Below are positions 7,914 to 16,429 of a stretch of 64,000 bases of DNA, one piece after another. The position numbers were made by a program, and so were the translations under genes. The DNA is from Streptomyces albogriseolus (GTDB lineage: Bacteria; Actinomycetota; Actinomycetes; Streptomycetales; Streptomycetaceae). Position 1 is the stretch's first letter; each line of letters begins with the position of its first letter. The notes below the pieces were generated by a model. That model saw only the letters and a list, made by a program, of their open reading frames with translations. It had not been told where the DNA came from and did no database searches. The DNA is taken from the NCBI GenBank assembly GCA_014650475.1, contig BMVA01000013.1:186001-250000 (forward strand). Direction: 5' to 3'.

Positions 7914-8888
7914 TCACGGGCGCGTACGGCGGTCGATGTCCGCGCCGCGCAGGATGTGGGTCAACAGCAGCTCGTACGGGATGCCGTCGGCGAGCGCCAT
8001 GCGGGCCAGGTTTCCGGCCCGCGACAGGCCGGGCAGTGTGTTGATCTCCAGCCACCAGGCGCGGCCATCGTCGCCGACGACGAAGTCGTGCCGGGAGTAC
8101 GAGTGGCAGTACAGGGCGCAGTGCGCAGCCGCCGCCTGGCGCTGAAGGTCCGCCAGCGTGTCGGGGCTGACCCGGGCTGGACAGTGGTAGTCGCACTCGG
8201 CGTCGCCGCGCTTCGCGGCGTAGGAGTAGATGCCGTTCGGCGTCCGAGCTTCCAGCGCCGGCAGGACGTGCACGACGCCGAGCTGGTCTTCCAGGACGCC
8301 GACGCTCACCGCCCGCCCCGGAATGAACGCCTCGGCCATCAGCTCCCCGTCGGCGACATCGATGAGCGCCTGAGCGAGGCTGTCCACCGTGGGAGCGACC
8401 TGGAGCCCGATTGACCCGCCTTCACTGACCGGCTTGACCATCACGGGCAGCTCCAGCATGCGGCTGACGCGCAGGCTCTCGTCCTCAGCGGTCGCGGTCG
8501 GGTCGATTCGGGTTCCGCGGGGAACTCGTACGCCGGCGGCTGACACCACGGTCTTGGCGGTGATCTTGTTCATGCCGATGGCGGAGGCCAGCACGCCCGA
8601 TCCGGTGTAGGGGATGTCGAGGGTTTCCAGCAGGCCCTGGAGGCGGCCGTCCTCCGCGCCCCGGCCTGCGATGGCCAGGAAGGCTTTCGAGGCTTCGGCG
8701 AGGCCTTCGAGGAGCGTGTCGCGGTTGTCTGCGAGGTCTAAGACGAGGGTTTTGACCCCCATCTCGGACAGTGCCTCGGCAACGGTGTTGCCTGACAGCC
8801 AGGAGCGATCCTTTTCGCGGGACCATCCGCCGGTGATCACCGCGATGGGATCTCTGATGTCGGCTGGGTCGAGGGGGGCAATACGCAT
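7914..8888 (-). CDS. D-alanine--D-alanine ligase-family ATP-grasp enzyme
   Basis: A 324-residue ATP-grasp ligase of the Ddl family, close to the usual 310-370 residues. It has the N-terminal loop GGWSREKDRSWLSG, IPYTGSGVLASAIGMNK, the ATP-grasp lysine region PVMVKPVSEGGSIGL, and the C-terminal EINTLPGLS. In housekeeping Ddl enzymes the last motif is normally followed by a serine-rich loop; here it continues RAGNLARMA, and the N-terminal loop lacks the usual EHEVS. The second substrate may therefore not be D-Ala. The ATG has GGAG 6 bases upstream. The gene heads the ligase / PLP enzyme / peptidase / MurF series. Confidence 0.8.
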   Translation of the reverse strand: MRIAPLDPADIRDPIAVITGGWSREKDRSWLSGNTVAEALSEMGVKTLVLDLADNRDTLLEGLAEASKAFLAIAGRGAEDGRLQGLLETLDIPYTGSGVLASAIGMNKITAKTVVSAAGVRVPRGTRIDPTATAEDESLRVSRMLELPVMVKPVSEGGSIGLQVAPTVDSLAQALIDVADGELMAEAFIPGRAVSVGVLEDQLGVVHVLPALEARTPNGIYSYAAKRGDAECDYHCPARVSPDTLADLQRQAAAAHCALYCHSYSRHDFVVGDDGRAWWLEINTLPGLSRAGNLARMALADGIPYELLLTHILRGADIDRRTRP

Positions 8889-8931
8889 GGAGGTCTCCGT
8901 CTGGTCACTGTGGTGCCCTGCGGTCGTGACC

Positions 8932-9016
8932 CTGCCGCCGAGCGGGGGAACACCTCGGCGGCAGGGAGTGGAAGCCCGCGCGCGGCGGCGCGTGACGGTC
9001 AGCCGCCGCGCGCGGG
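8932..9016 (-). terminator. Double hairpin between the 9019-9618 gene and ddl
   Basis: There are two perfect inverted repeats. CTGCCGCCGAG/CTCGGCGGCAG lies at 8932-8942 and 8954-8964. A 15-base-pair GC stem lies at 8975-8989 and 9002-9016, directly after the stop of the 9019-9618 gene. They probably end that transcript and separate it from the ddl operon. Confidence 0.6.
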
Positions 9017-9018
9017 AG

Positions 9019-9618
9019 TCAGAAGGCCGCCCCCAGCACCGCTACCTCGGGAAGCGCCTCGTGGGGGATGGGGCCGGGCTGGTGATTGGACAGCAGCTCT
9101 CGAAGTGGGATCGGGGGTACGAGCCGGTCGCCGCGGCAGGGCCGCAGCCAATACGCCCCAGGCGGTTCCGAGTGCTTCATCGCCGGCAGAACGATCTGAT
9201 GGGGGCGCCCGAGGCACACGCCGAACCGGTGCGGCTCCCACCTCTGGCTCGTACCGGGAGGTACGAGCCAGATCAGGCAGCCGCGTTCCGGGTCTTCGAT
9301 GACGGGGCCGCAGGCGTCGACCGGGCCCTCCACGTCGGTGCCGCGCTGGACCAGGTCCATGCTGCGGACCGCTTCCAGGGCGGCAGGCCCGCTCGCGGTG
9401 ATCACGACGTCGAACAGGTTGCCCCCCAGGGGGAGCTGGACAAGTCGCCCTCTCTGGAAGTCCAGAATGTTCCTCACGCGGGTGGCCAAGTCCCCCATGT
9501 CCGGGGCAACGTCCTCGGGCGTGAGCGTGACGCCCACGGGGTCGAACTTGGCAGCCTGCGCCGCCGGGAGTTTTCGGTCCGGGGTGACCGTACGCTGGGC
9601 AAGCGGCGACCTGGTCAC
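9019..9618 (-). CDS. Unknown Streptomyces protein paired with a HATPase regulator
   Basis: A 199-residue protein with no membrane segment. Visible motifs include ERGCLIWLVPPGTSQRW (about 112-128), HQIVLPAMKHSEPPGAYWLRP and a proline-rich C-terminus. The VPPGT / GAYWLRP pair recurs in a group of Streptomyces proteins of unknown function that sometimes carry primase-like folds, but I cannot name the family confidently. Its start overlaps the stop of the upstream HATPase gene by 4 bases (ATGA), so the two are almost certainly co-translated and probably act together. Confidence 0.5.
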   Translation of the reverse strand: MTRSPLAQRTVTPDRKLPAAQAAKFDPVGVTLTPEDVAPDMGDLATRVRNILDFQRGRLVQLPLGGNLFDVVITASGPAALEAVRSMDLVQRGTDVEGPVDACGPVIEDPERGCLIWLVPPGTSQRWEPHRFGVCLGRPHQIVLPAMKHSEPPGAYWLRPCRGDRLVPPIPLRELLSNHQPGPIPHEALPEVAVLGAAF

Positions 9619-10184
9619 ACGGACTCACCCCACGCCATGGGGAGAATGACCTGCACGGTTTTGCCCACCACCTGGTCGCTGTCGTCTCTCAAGACGTCCC
9701 AGGACAGTCGCGCTCGGTAGTGGCTCACCCACCAAAGGCCGCTCCCCGTCTTGGCTTCCGCGAGGGCCTTCTCGGCATTGGGGAACTCCGGTGTGCCGTC
9801 GTCCACCTCGATGGCGAGTTCACCGGTCGGGAGTTCCACCAGTCGCAGCGGAACCTTGCCGTCGCTCATGGATTCGGCGTGTGCTGCCGCGTTGCCCACG
9901 AGCACGCTCGCCAGGCGCGTCGCGGCGTCGCTGTTCCCGGGCCAGTTGGCGACGTGAAGGGCAGGACGAACGCGAAGTCGCGCGTTGCGATGCGCGTCCT
10001 CGTTCGCCGTCAACGATGTGCTCCAGCTCCACCGGGAGCGTGCCGGCTCCTTCTCTTCCTCCCGGAGGGGGAGAGCGATCACGGACGCGACGGCCGCAGC
10101 ACCTTGACCCGCGTCGGCTGGCGCCGTTCCGGATTCGGTCGCTTGACTGGTGGGGAGTGGGATGCGCTGCGTCGGGGGGTTCAC
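9615..10184 (-). CDS. HATPase_c ATP-binding protein (RsbW-like regulator)
   Basis: A 189-residue protein. After a variable N-terminal 70 residues it has a GHKL ATPase domain: an N-box (LVGNAAAHAES), a G1-like DDGTPEFP and a G2-like GSGLWWVSHY. No dimerisation/His box or sensor domain is present. This is the layout of the many stand-alone RsbW/SpoIIAB-like kinases or anti-sigma factors of Streptomyces. It is coupled to the 9019-9618 gene and divergent from a TPR regulator at 10452. An inverted repeat lies in the shared intergenic region. Confidence 0.75.
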   Translation of the reverse strand: MNPPTQRIPLPTSQATESGTAPADAGQGAAAVASVIALPLREEEKEPARSRWSWSTSLTANEDAHRNARLRVRPALHVANWPGNSDAATRLASVLVGNAAAHAESMSDGKVPLRLVELPTGELAIEVDDGTPEFPNAEKALAEAKTGSGLWWVSHYRARLSWDVLRDDSDQVVGKTVQVILPMAWGESV

Positions 10185-10290
10185 GGGGGGCTCCCTGGTT
10201 CACGATTGCGCTCGGACGTGCACTGTCAGCGAGGGTGTTGATCAGCGTCGTCCCGTTCGGGGTGCCACCGCCATGTCAGCGGGGTGCCAT

Positions 10291-10335
10291 TTGAGTGGCC
10301 GTCACGCGGCCAACGGTCAGCTGGCGGCCACTCAA
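10291..10335. promoter_or_regulatory. Inverted repeat in the divergent promoter region
   Basis: Perfect 11-base arms TTGAGTGGCCG (10291-10301) and CGGCCACTCAA (10325-10335) are separated by 23 bases. They lie between the HATPase gene (start 10184) and the TPR regulator (start 10452). Spacing of about three helical turns between arm centres fits a bound dimer, so this is a candidate operator for the adjacent regulator. Confidence 0.45.
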
Positions 10336-10451
10336 GTGCCGTCCTGCACAGATGTGTTGCACTGGAGAAGAACGGCGGTATCCCCTTCGTGCGAAGGGAT
10401 CGATCCGCAGGCGGACCGCCGACAGGCCTGGCTCGAGGACTGGGGGACGAC

Positions 10452-11780
10452 GTGAGTGCACCACCCGAGACGCTCCTGAAGCAGCTTTGCGATAAGCGCG
10501 GCTTGAGCGTCCCCGAGTTCATCAAGCTGTTCGACCACATAGCTGACGAGGTCGTGCAGAAGGGCCCCGACAACCCGACGTGCAGTGAAAGAACCGTCCG
10601 CCGCTGGAGAGCCGGGGACGTCAATCCCGATTCGCTGTCCCCGGACACCCGCCGCGTGCTGAAGGCCATGCTCGGCCGGAGCGTCGCAGACCTGTTCGCG
10701 CCGCCGCCTCAGCCCGCAGATCCGAAGGCACCCGCGTTCAACCTGGAGCAAGAAATCAACATGACCGCCCGCGACGCCCAGGACGAAGCCAGCGCAGCAG
10801 CCGCGGCATCCGTCTCCGACACCACCCTCGACCAACTCACTGACGACGTGATGGAGCTCGCGCGCGACTACGACTCCATCGCACCGTACGAGGCCTTCAG
10901 AAGGGGCCAGAAGCTCCGGGGCGAACTCGCGCTCCGACGCGACCAGACGGAGGTACCAGTTCAGAAACAGCGGCTGCTGGTACTGAGCGGCCAGACCATG
11001 GCCTTGCTCGCCGCTTCCGCCTTCGACCTCGGCGTCTTCCCCGCTGCTACCCGGCTGGCTCGCGCTGCCGACCTGTACGGAGAAACCGCCCGCTTCGAGC
11101 CGTTGCGGGCGTACGCCGATGGCATCCTTGCCTACGTCGCCTACTTCACGGGCGAGCCCGGTGAGGCCGTCAGCAAGGCCCGGCGGGCACAGACGTACGG
11201 CGGCCTCGGCGACGTCGCTCGCCGACGGCTGCTCGCGATCGAGGCCCGCGCGCACGGGTACCTCGGCGACTACGAGACCGCCCTCCGCACAGTCCGGTTG
11301 TCCGAGGAGATCGAGAGCGGGGCGCGCGACGACCTGCACGACGGGGTCGGCGGTGAGTTCGGCTTCACACCGGAACGACTGGCCATGTCCAGCAGCTCCA
11401 CGGCCCTCCTCATCGAGCAGGCAGACCACGCCGAGCAAGCAGCACGTCGGGCTCTCCACCTCATCCAGCAGAAGCCGGCGGAAGCCCGATCCGCTCACGT
11501 CCTCGGCGGTGCTGCCGCCGACCTGGCCATGGCCCGGCTGCTCGCCGATGACGTGGAGAGCGCTGCCGAGGCGCTGACCCCGCTGTGGAACATCCCGGCG
11601 GACCAGCGCGTAACCGGCGTACTCGTGAGGACTAGGCAGATCCAGCACTTCCTTGCACGGCCGGCCTTCCGTGCGGCCGTACTGCCGCGCGAACTGCGCG
11701 ACCGCCTGGAGGACTTCACCAGCGCAGCGAACAGGCGTCAGCTCGGCGACCGGTCCGTGCTGCTTCAGCTGGAAGCCTGA
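10452..11780 (+). CDS. XRE/TPR transcriptional regulator
   Basis: A 442-residue protein from a GTG preceded by GGGGGA. The N-terminal 90 residues contain an HTH-like region (CDKRGLSVPEFIKLF through SERTVRRWRAG). The rest is an all-helical TPR-like array (about 130-440) with repeated ARAADLYGE, ARRAQTYGGLG and ALRTVRLSEEIE helices. This is the layout of Streptomyces regulators that pair an XRE-like head with a peptide- or protein-binding TPR body. It is divergent from the HATPase operon and convergent with an epimerase gene 1 base away (11780/11782). Confidence 0.7.
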   Translation: MSAPPETLLKQLCDKRGLSVPEFIKLFDHIADEVVQKGPDNPTCSERTVRRWRAGDVNPDSLSPDTRRVLKAMLGRSVADLFAPPPQPADPKAPAFNLEQEINMTARDAQDEASAAAAASVSDTTLDQLTDDVMELARDYDSIAPYEAFRRGQKLRGELALRRDQTEVPVQKQRLLVLSGQTMALLAASAFDLGVFPAATRLARAADLYGETARFEPLRAYADGILAYVAYFTGEPGEAVSKARRAQTYGGLGDVARRRLLAIEARAHGYLGDYETALRTVRLSEEIESGARDDLHDGVGGEFGFTPERLAMSSSSTALLIEQADHAEQAARRALHLIQQKPAEARSAHVLGGAAADLAMARLLADDVESAAEALTPLWNIPADQRVTGVLVRTRQIQHFLARPAFRAAVLPRELRDRLEDFTSAANRRQLGDRSVLLQLEA

Positions 11781-11781
11781 G

Positions 11782-12798
11782 TCAGGCCAGAGAAGCGAGG
11801 ATCTTCGCTTCCTTCTCCGGGGCGATCCCGTGCTCTGCCCACCTCGGGTGGTCCACGGGACGCCCATCGGCTGCGAGCCAGGCCCAGGTGTCGCGGACCG
11901 TTTCCGCGATCGGCCGGCACCGCAGCCCCGCGGCGACCGCCCGGCTGGAGTCAACCGCCCAGACACCGGCGTGCGTACGCCACAGCGGCAGCTCGGTCCA
12001 CTGAGCAATGCCGTGGTCGACCAGGACGTCCGGCGCCACCCATACCGGCTTTCCGGCCCCGCCGGTGACGGAGAGGCATTCGCCGATGAAGCCTTCGAAG
12101 GTGATGCCGTCTGGGTGGGTGACGTTGTAGCTGCCGCTCGTGTCGCTCGCGGCCTGGTCGAGGGCGAACTCCGCGACGTCGCGGACGTCGACCGGCTGAA
12201 TGCGCTGCCCGCTCGGCGCGGGAGCGAGGATCTTCCCGCCCCGCTTGGCCCGGGTCAGCCACCACGGGAGTCGGCCGACGTACTCCCCGGGGCCCAGGAT
12301 GACCCCGGGCCGCAGGAACACTGCGGCGTCGCCGAAGGCCTCGGACACAGCGCGTTCCCCACCAGCCTTCTGGAATCCGTAGACCGTGGGGCTCCCGTCC
12401 TCGCCGGTGTATCCGTACGACTCGTCTGCGTCGGCCGGGCAGTCCAGGACGGGGGAGGCGTCATTGAGCGGCTGATGTGGCCACCCCTGGTAGACGGACA
12501 CAGTCGAGATGTGGACCCAGCGGCGAGCCACATCGCGGAGAGTGGTCGCGGCCAGCAGGACATCCCGGGGCGGGAAGTCGGAACTGGACGTGTCGACTAC
12601 GGCGTCCCACGGCCCCTGCTGGGCAAGGCGTTGCAGGTCTTCGCGGACGGTTCGGTCCCCGTGTACTGGCTGTACGCCTTCCACGTCCTGGCCGGAACGC
12701 CCGCGATTGAAGGTGGTTACAGACCACCCTCGCGCGAGCGCTCCCTCCGCAATGAACTTCCCCAGGAACCAGGTTCCACCGATGACCAGAATCCTCAT
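11782..12798 (-). CDS. NAD-dependent epimerase/dehydratase-family protein
   Basis: A 338-residue extended-SDR protein. It begins MRILVIGGTWFLGKFIAEGAL, with the GGTWFLG dinucleotide-binding loop; later come a Tyr/Lys pair in YGFQKAGGER and a substrate region RPGVILGPGEYVGRLPWW. No sugar or lipid substrate can be deduced. I chose the ATG at 12798 because the Rossmann motif starts there. It ends 1 base from the stop of the TPR regulator on the opposite strand. Confidence 0.7.
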   Translation of the reverse strand: MRILVIGGTWFLGKFIAEGALARGWSVTTFNRGRSGQDVEGVQPVHGDRTVREDLQRLAQQGPWDAVVDTSSSDFPPRDVLLAATTLRDVARRWVHISTVSVYQGWPHQPLNDASPVLDCPADADESYGYTGEDGSPTVYGFQKAGGERAVSEAFGDAAVFLRPGVILGPGEYVGRLPWWLTRAKRGGKILAPAPSGQRIQPVDVRDVAEFALDQAASDTSGSYNVTHPDGITFEGFIGECLSVTGGAGKPVWVAPDVLVDHGIAQWTELPLWRTHAGVWAVDSSRAVAAGLRCRPIAETVRDTWAWLAADGRPVDHPRWAEHGIAPEKEAKILASLA

Positions 12799-12860
12799 GG
12801 CCGCGATCCTGCCCGAAGGCGAGGACCACAGGCCAGTGCGGGGCAACTCTCAGCCAGCGG

Positions 12861-13253
12861 TTGGCTGCTTGTGCCCTGCCTGAGTGTGTCGTGCACGGTG
12901 ACGCCTGGGTCGGCAACGTCGTACGCACGGCAGGTGGGCCGGTATTGCTGGACTTCGAGAGGGCCCCCGTCGGTCCGCCGGAATGGGATCTCGTGTCCAC
13001 CGCCATCGCGATGACCACCACCGGCGCAGTCACTCCTGCCGAGTACGCCGAGTTCTGTGGGGCCGATGGAACAGACGTCACCGAGTGGGAGGGGTACGAA
13101 CTCCTCGCCGGGGCTCACGAGTTGCGCATGACGACCTACGCGGCCCAGCACGCGGCCACGCGCCCCGAGTGGCGGGCAGAGGCCCAGTACCGCGTCGACT
13201 GCCTGCGTGGCCGGGCAGAGCCGCGCCCCTGGCACTGGAAAAGGATCATGTAG
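12861..13253 (+). pseudogene. Phosphotransferase (APH family) C-terminal fragment
   Basis: The 130 residues contain the APH catalytic and metal motifs VVHGDAWVGNVV and LLDFERAPVGPPEWDL, but no N-terminal kinase lobe. The only start is a TTG right before the motif. The family is normally 250-350 residues, so this is a 5'-truncated remnant. It begins just past the divergent epimerase gene start, suggesting a deletion junction near 12800-12860. Confidence 0.7.
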
Positions 13254-13352
13254 TGCCGTGCCGCTTCGTCCGCGCCGCCTGACCCCGCAACGCGGACCCT
13301 TCGCCCGGTCCTCCAGGCCGGGCCGCATTGGGCGTCCGATACGACGGCCGGG

Positions 13353-13930
13353 CTAGGTTCTGTCTCTTTGGTCATCTGCGGGCCCAGATGAGGATGGCGG
13401 CGAGGTGGAGTGCGGCTTGTAGGCGATGGCGAGTTTGTCGGTGCGCATCGCTATGCCGCGCCACTGTTTCAGGCGGTTGATGCATCGCTCGACGGTGTTT
13501 CGCTGCTTGTAGGCATCGGCGTCGAAGCCCGGTGGCCGGCCGCCACGCGGGCCGCGTCGCAGCCGGTTGCGGGTCTGGTCCAAGGGCTGCGGGATGACCG
13601 CCCGGATATGCCGCTCGCGCAGGTGGGAGCGGATCGCGCGGGAGGAGTAGGCCCGGTCCGCGATCACCACGTCCGGTCTGGTGCGGGGACGCCCACGCCC
13701 GCTGCGAGGCACGCGGAGTGCGGCCATCACAGCGGTGAACGCCGGTGCGTCGCCTGCCTGTCCGGCGGTGACCGTGATGGCCAGGGGCCGGGCGTGGAGG
13801 TCGCTGGCCAGGTGGACCTTGGTGCTCAGGCCACCGCGGGAGCGTCCGAGGGCGTGGTCGGCGGGCTCTGCATGGGCCAGTTCACCCTTTGCGGGCTCCG
13901 GCGGCGTGCTGGTGGGCCCGGCAGACGGTG
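13353..13930 (-). pseudogene. IS5-family transposase, C-terminal frame (OrfB), frameshifted at its end
   Basis: This frame holds the DDE core: ALGRSRGGLSTKVHLASDLH, DVVIADRAYSSRAIRSHL and the acidic YKQRNTVERCINRLKQWRG. Near the end the frame runs AIAYKPHSTS. Adding one base at that point would restore the usual AIAYQAALHLAAILIWARR tail and a stop, so a 1-base deletion at about 13425 has damaged the C-terminus. Mobility is doubtful without an intact helper copy. Confidence 0.7.
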
Positions 13931-14265
13931 GAATCCACCGAGGCGGTCCAGCCGATGTCGTCGTCGGCGTCCGCCGCGGCCAGGACAGCGGCGAAGATGT
14001 TCTCCCACGTCCCGTCGACCGCCCACCGCAGCAGTCGCTTGTGCGCGGTCTTGAACGAGCCGAGCTCTGCGGGCAGGTCGCGCCAGGGCGAGCAGGTGCG
14101 GTACTTCCACGCGATGGCCTCGATCGTGCGGCGGTGATCCGCCCACCGTCGCCCACGGACCGGATCGGCCGGCATCAACGGCTCGATCCGGTCCCACATC
14201 GCTCACTGATCACCAACCGGACAGACACATCCGATCAACTGCTCAGCCCATCAAAGAGACACGCC
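13356..14265 (-). mobile_element. IS5-family (IS427-like) insertion sequence, damaged
   Basis: Imperfect terminal inverted repeats share GTCTCTTTG at the left end (13362-13370) and its complement at the right end (14252-14260). Both ends abut a TAG-containing sequence (CTAG on the left, TTAG on the right), consistent with the short TA-centred target of this group. The interior encodes a two-frame DDE transposase on the minus strand. Confidence 0.7.
13882..14199 (-). CDS. IS5-family transposase, N-terminal frame (OrfA)
   Basis: A 105-residue product with the DUF4096-type head (MWDRIEPLMPADPVRGRRWA, then RRTIEAIAWKYRTCSPWRDLP) and the first catalytic Asp in WTASVDSTVCRAHQHAAG. The second frame overlaps it, as expected for the programmed frameshift used by this group to make the full transposase. 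Confidence 0.8.
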   Translation of the reverse strand: MWDRIEPLMPADPVRGRRWADHRRTIEAIAWKYRTCSPWRDLPAELGSFKTAHKRLLRWAVDGTWENIFAAVLAAADADDDIGWTASVDSTVCRAHQHAAGARKG

Positions 14266-14413
14266 TTAGGCAGCGCGTGGCCGAAATGCGCCATGAGGAG
14301 TATGGGCTTTGTGGTGTATCGGCGACACATGATCTTCGTGGTGCCCTAGGGTTTGCGCCTGTCCCGGTGCCGTTCTGGTGCCGGGTCTTGTGCTTGCTGG
14401 GCGGAGTTGGATC

Positions 14414-15739
14414 ATGCGCATGCCGTGGTTGCCGAGTCGGAACAGCGCTTCGGCACCGGTTCCGCGCATACCGCTGCGTACGAGAACCACGGAGGCGTGC
14501 GCGCCTCTCGCCATCCGCCCGTTCCGGCTGCATTTCACGGCGCGGATGCTCTCCTGGACCGGTTCGGCTGTGGCCCCTGTCGGCCTTGCCTTCGCGGTCC
14601 TGGGCCTCGGCGCAGGCGCCTCGGGCCTCGGCTTGGTCCTCGCGGCCGGGGTGGTGCCGCAGATCCTGCTCCTGCTGATCGGCGGTGTGGTCGCCGACCG
14701 GTTCTCGCGCGCCCGGGTGATGGTGTGGAAGAACGTCCTGTGCGCCGCGGCCGAGGGGGTCGCGGCCGTCCTGCTGTGGGCCGGGTCGGCGCGGGTGTGG
14801 CATCTGGTGGCGATCTCCGCGCTGTGCGGCGCGGCGGGAGCCTTCTTCGCCCCGGCCGCCGGCGGTGTCGTGGTGGAGGTGGTGCCGGGTGAGATGCGGT
14901 ACCAGGCGAACGCACTGCTCAAGATCGGCCAGAACTCGGTCAAGGTCGCCGGGCCCGCCGTGGGTGGCGCGCTGGTTGCCGCTTTCGGTCCGAGCTGGGT
15001 GATCGGCTGGTACGCCGCGACGTTCGCCGCGGCGGCCGTCCTTTTCGCCCGTCTCGACCTAGCGCCCGCCCGGACGAAGCTCCGTACCGGGTTCGTGCGC
15101 GACCTCAAGGACGGGTGGGACGACTTCTGGGCCCGGAGCTGGCTGTGGGTGATGGTGCTTCAGGGCGCGGTGGTCGTGCCGGTGTGGCTGGTCGGCTACC
15201 AGATGCTCGGACCGGTCTACGGGGATCGCTATCTGGGCGGTGCGGCGGCATGGGGCCTGGTGGTCAGCGCGTTCACCGGCGGCCTGGTGCTCGGCGCTGC
15301 CATGGCCCTGATGTGGAAGCCGTCCCGGGTCGGTGTGGTGGTGTGCGTGGGAACGGGGGCGATGTCGCTGCCCCTGGCGGCCATGGCCCTCACCCTGCCG
15401 CTCGCGGTCCTGGCGGTCAGTACCTGCGCCGCCGGGACGGGGCTGTCGGTGAGCATGACCGTGTGGTCGAGCCTGCTCCAGGAGCGCATCCCGAAGGAAC
15501 GGCTCAGCCGCATCCTGTCGTACTCCACGTTGGGCCAGGTGCTGCCGGTGCCGCTGGGGTATGTGGCGGCCGGGCCGGTGAGCGCGCTGTTCGGGCTGCG
15601 GGCGACGCTCGCGGCCGGGGCCGCCGCCATCGTGGCGGCCATGTTCGTGCCGTTGATGCTGAGTCAGGTGAGGGCGTTGACGCTCGCCCCCGCTGAAGCG
15701 GAAGCGGAGGCTGCGGTGCTGGTGACGGCGCCGAGGTAG
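14414..15739 (+). CDS. MFS exporter (12-helix, MFS_3-like)
   Basis: A 441-residue membrane transporter with about 12 hydrophobic segments and the MFS loop GGVVADRFSRARVMVW after helix 2. The layout resembles macrolide/siderophore exporters of the enterobactin-exporter-like group. I use the ATG at 14414, which has GGAG 8 bases upstream. It lies downstream of the IS5 element and ends at a YcaO fragment on the other strand, so it may be the surviving exporter of a degraded biosynthetic locus. The substrate is unknown. Confidence 0.75.
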   Translation: MRMPWLPSRNSASAPVPRIPLRTRTTEACAPLAIRPFRLHFTARMLSWTGSAVAPVGLAFAVLGLGAGASGLGLVLAAGVVPQILLLLIGGVVADRFSRARVMVWKNVLCAAAEGVAAVLLWAGSARVWHLVAISALCGAAGAFFAPAAGGVVVEVVPGEMRYQANALLKIGQNSVKVAGPAVGGALVAAFGPSWVIGWYAATFAAAAVLFARLDLAPARTKLRTGFVRDLKDGWDDFWARSWLWVMVLQGAVVVPVWLVGYQMLGPVYGDRYLGGAAAWGLVVSAFTGGLVLGAAMALMWKPSRVGVVVCVGTGAMSLPLAAMALTLPLAVLAVSTCAAGTGLSVSMTVWSSLLQERIPKERLSRILSYSTLGQVLPVPLGYVAAGPVSALFGLRATLAAGAAAIVAAMFVPLMLSQVRALTLAPAEAEAEAAVLVTAPR

Positions 15740-15744
15740 AAGGT

Positions 15745-16195
15745 GCGGGCGGTCTCAATGGCGGCGACGAAGCTGCGCAGGCCCCGGTCGCGGGCTTCGG
15801 CATCGCGCACGTCGAGGCCAGCATCTGTGGGCAGGTCCCAGTAGGCCCGGGCCGGTCAGGGCGGACAGGACGTCGCGCTCGATCACCTCGCACGGGCCGT
15901 GCACGATCGCCTCGGCGCGGGTGTTTCCGGATGCCAGACCGTTGGTGGAGGCGCTGGGCAGGTGCAGGCGCCAGTCGTTGTGGACCGTGCGGCCCAGCCG
16001 TACCGCGTGCTCTGGCACGAGCGTCTCGGCGCCATCGGCCACGGGGCGGGCGGGGATCCAGTCGAGGAGCACACGGTGGGTCAGGAGGCTTTCCTGGTGC
16101 TGTTCCAAGTCGGTTACCGCATAGGGGAGGTGGAGGGCGCAGGCGGGAGCCTGCGGCACGGAGGCGTCCGGGATGGCGCGCTCGGCGTGCCACAC
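15745..16195 (-). pseudogene. YcaO-domain protein fragment, frameshifted
   Basis: The minus strand starts MWHAERAIPDASVPQ, matching the LWHAE segment of YcaO proteins. It then carries LLDWIPARPV and the ATP-binding core STNGLASGNTRAEAIVHG followed by CEVIERDVL. At about 15850 the frame shifts; the next frame continues RAYWDLPTDAGLDVRDAEA and RSFVAAIETARTFYLG, which also fits YcaO. Both the upstream part and the C-terminus are missing. YcaO enzymes make azoline rings or thioamides in RiPPs, or modify ribosomal protein S12, so this is the relic of such a locus. Confidence 0.75.
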
Positions 16196-16199
16196 CTCG

Positions 16200-16429
16200 C
16201 CCTCACCGACTCACCCTCCGTCATGACCCGAGCCCTCCTGGCACTCGACCACGCCCAATGCCTGCGCATCGACAAGGACCCCCAAGGCGCCGCCGACATG
16301 GCGACCGACGTGTGGAACGAACTCCCCACCGGATTCCGTACCGGGCTGGTACAAACCCGGGCCGAGGCGCTGCGCAACGCTCTCACCGGTCGGCCGCGTG
16401 CTCAGCTCACCGAGGTCCTCAGTTTCTGA
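16200..16429 (+). pseudogene. C-terminal tail of a Streptomyces TPR regulator
   Basis: One forward frame reads ALLALDHAQCLRIDKDPQ, then DVWNELPTGFRTGLVQTRAE and LRNALTGRPR to a stop at 16429. This is the characteristic last 70 residues of a family of XRE/TPR-type Streptomyces regulators. The preceding sequence is the opposite-strand YcaO fragment, so the gene is truncated at a rearrangement junction near 16195. Confidence 0.6.
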
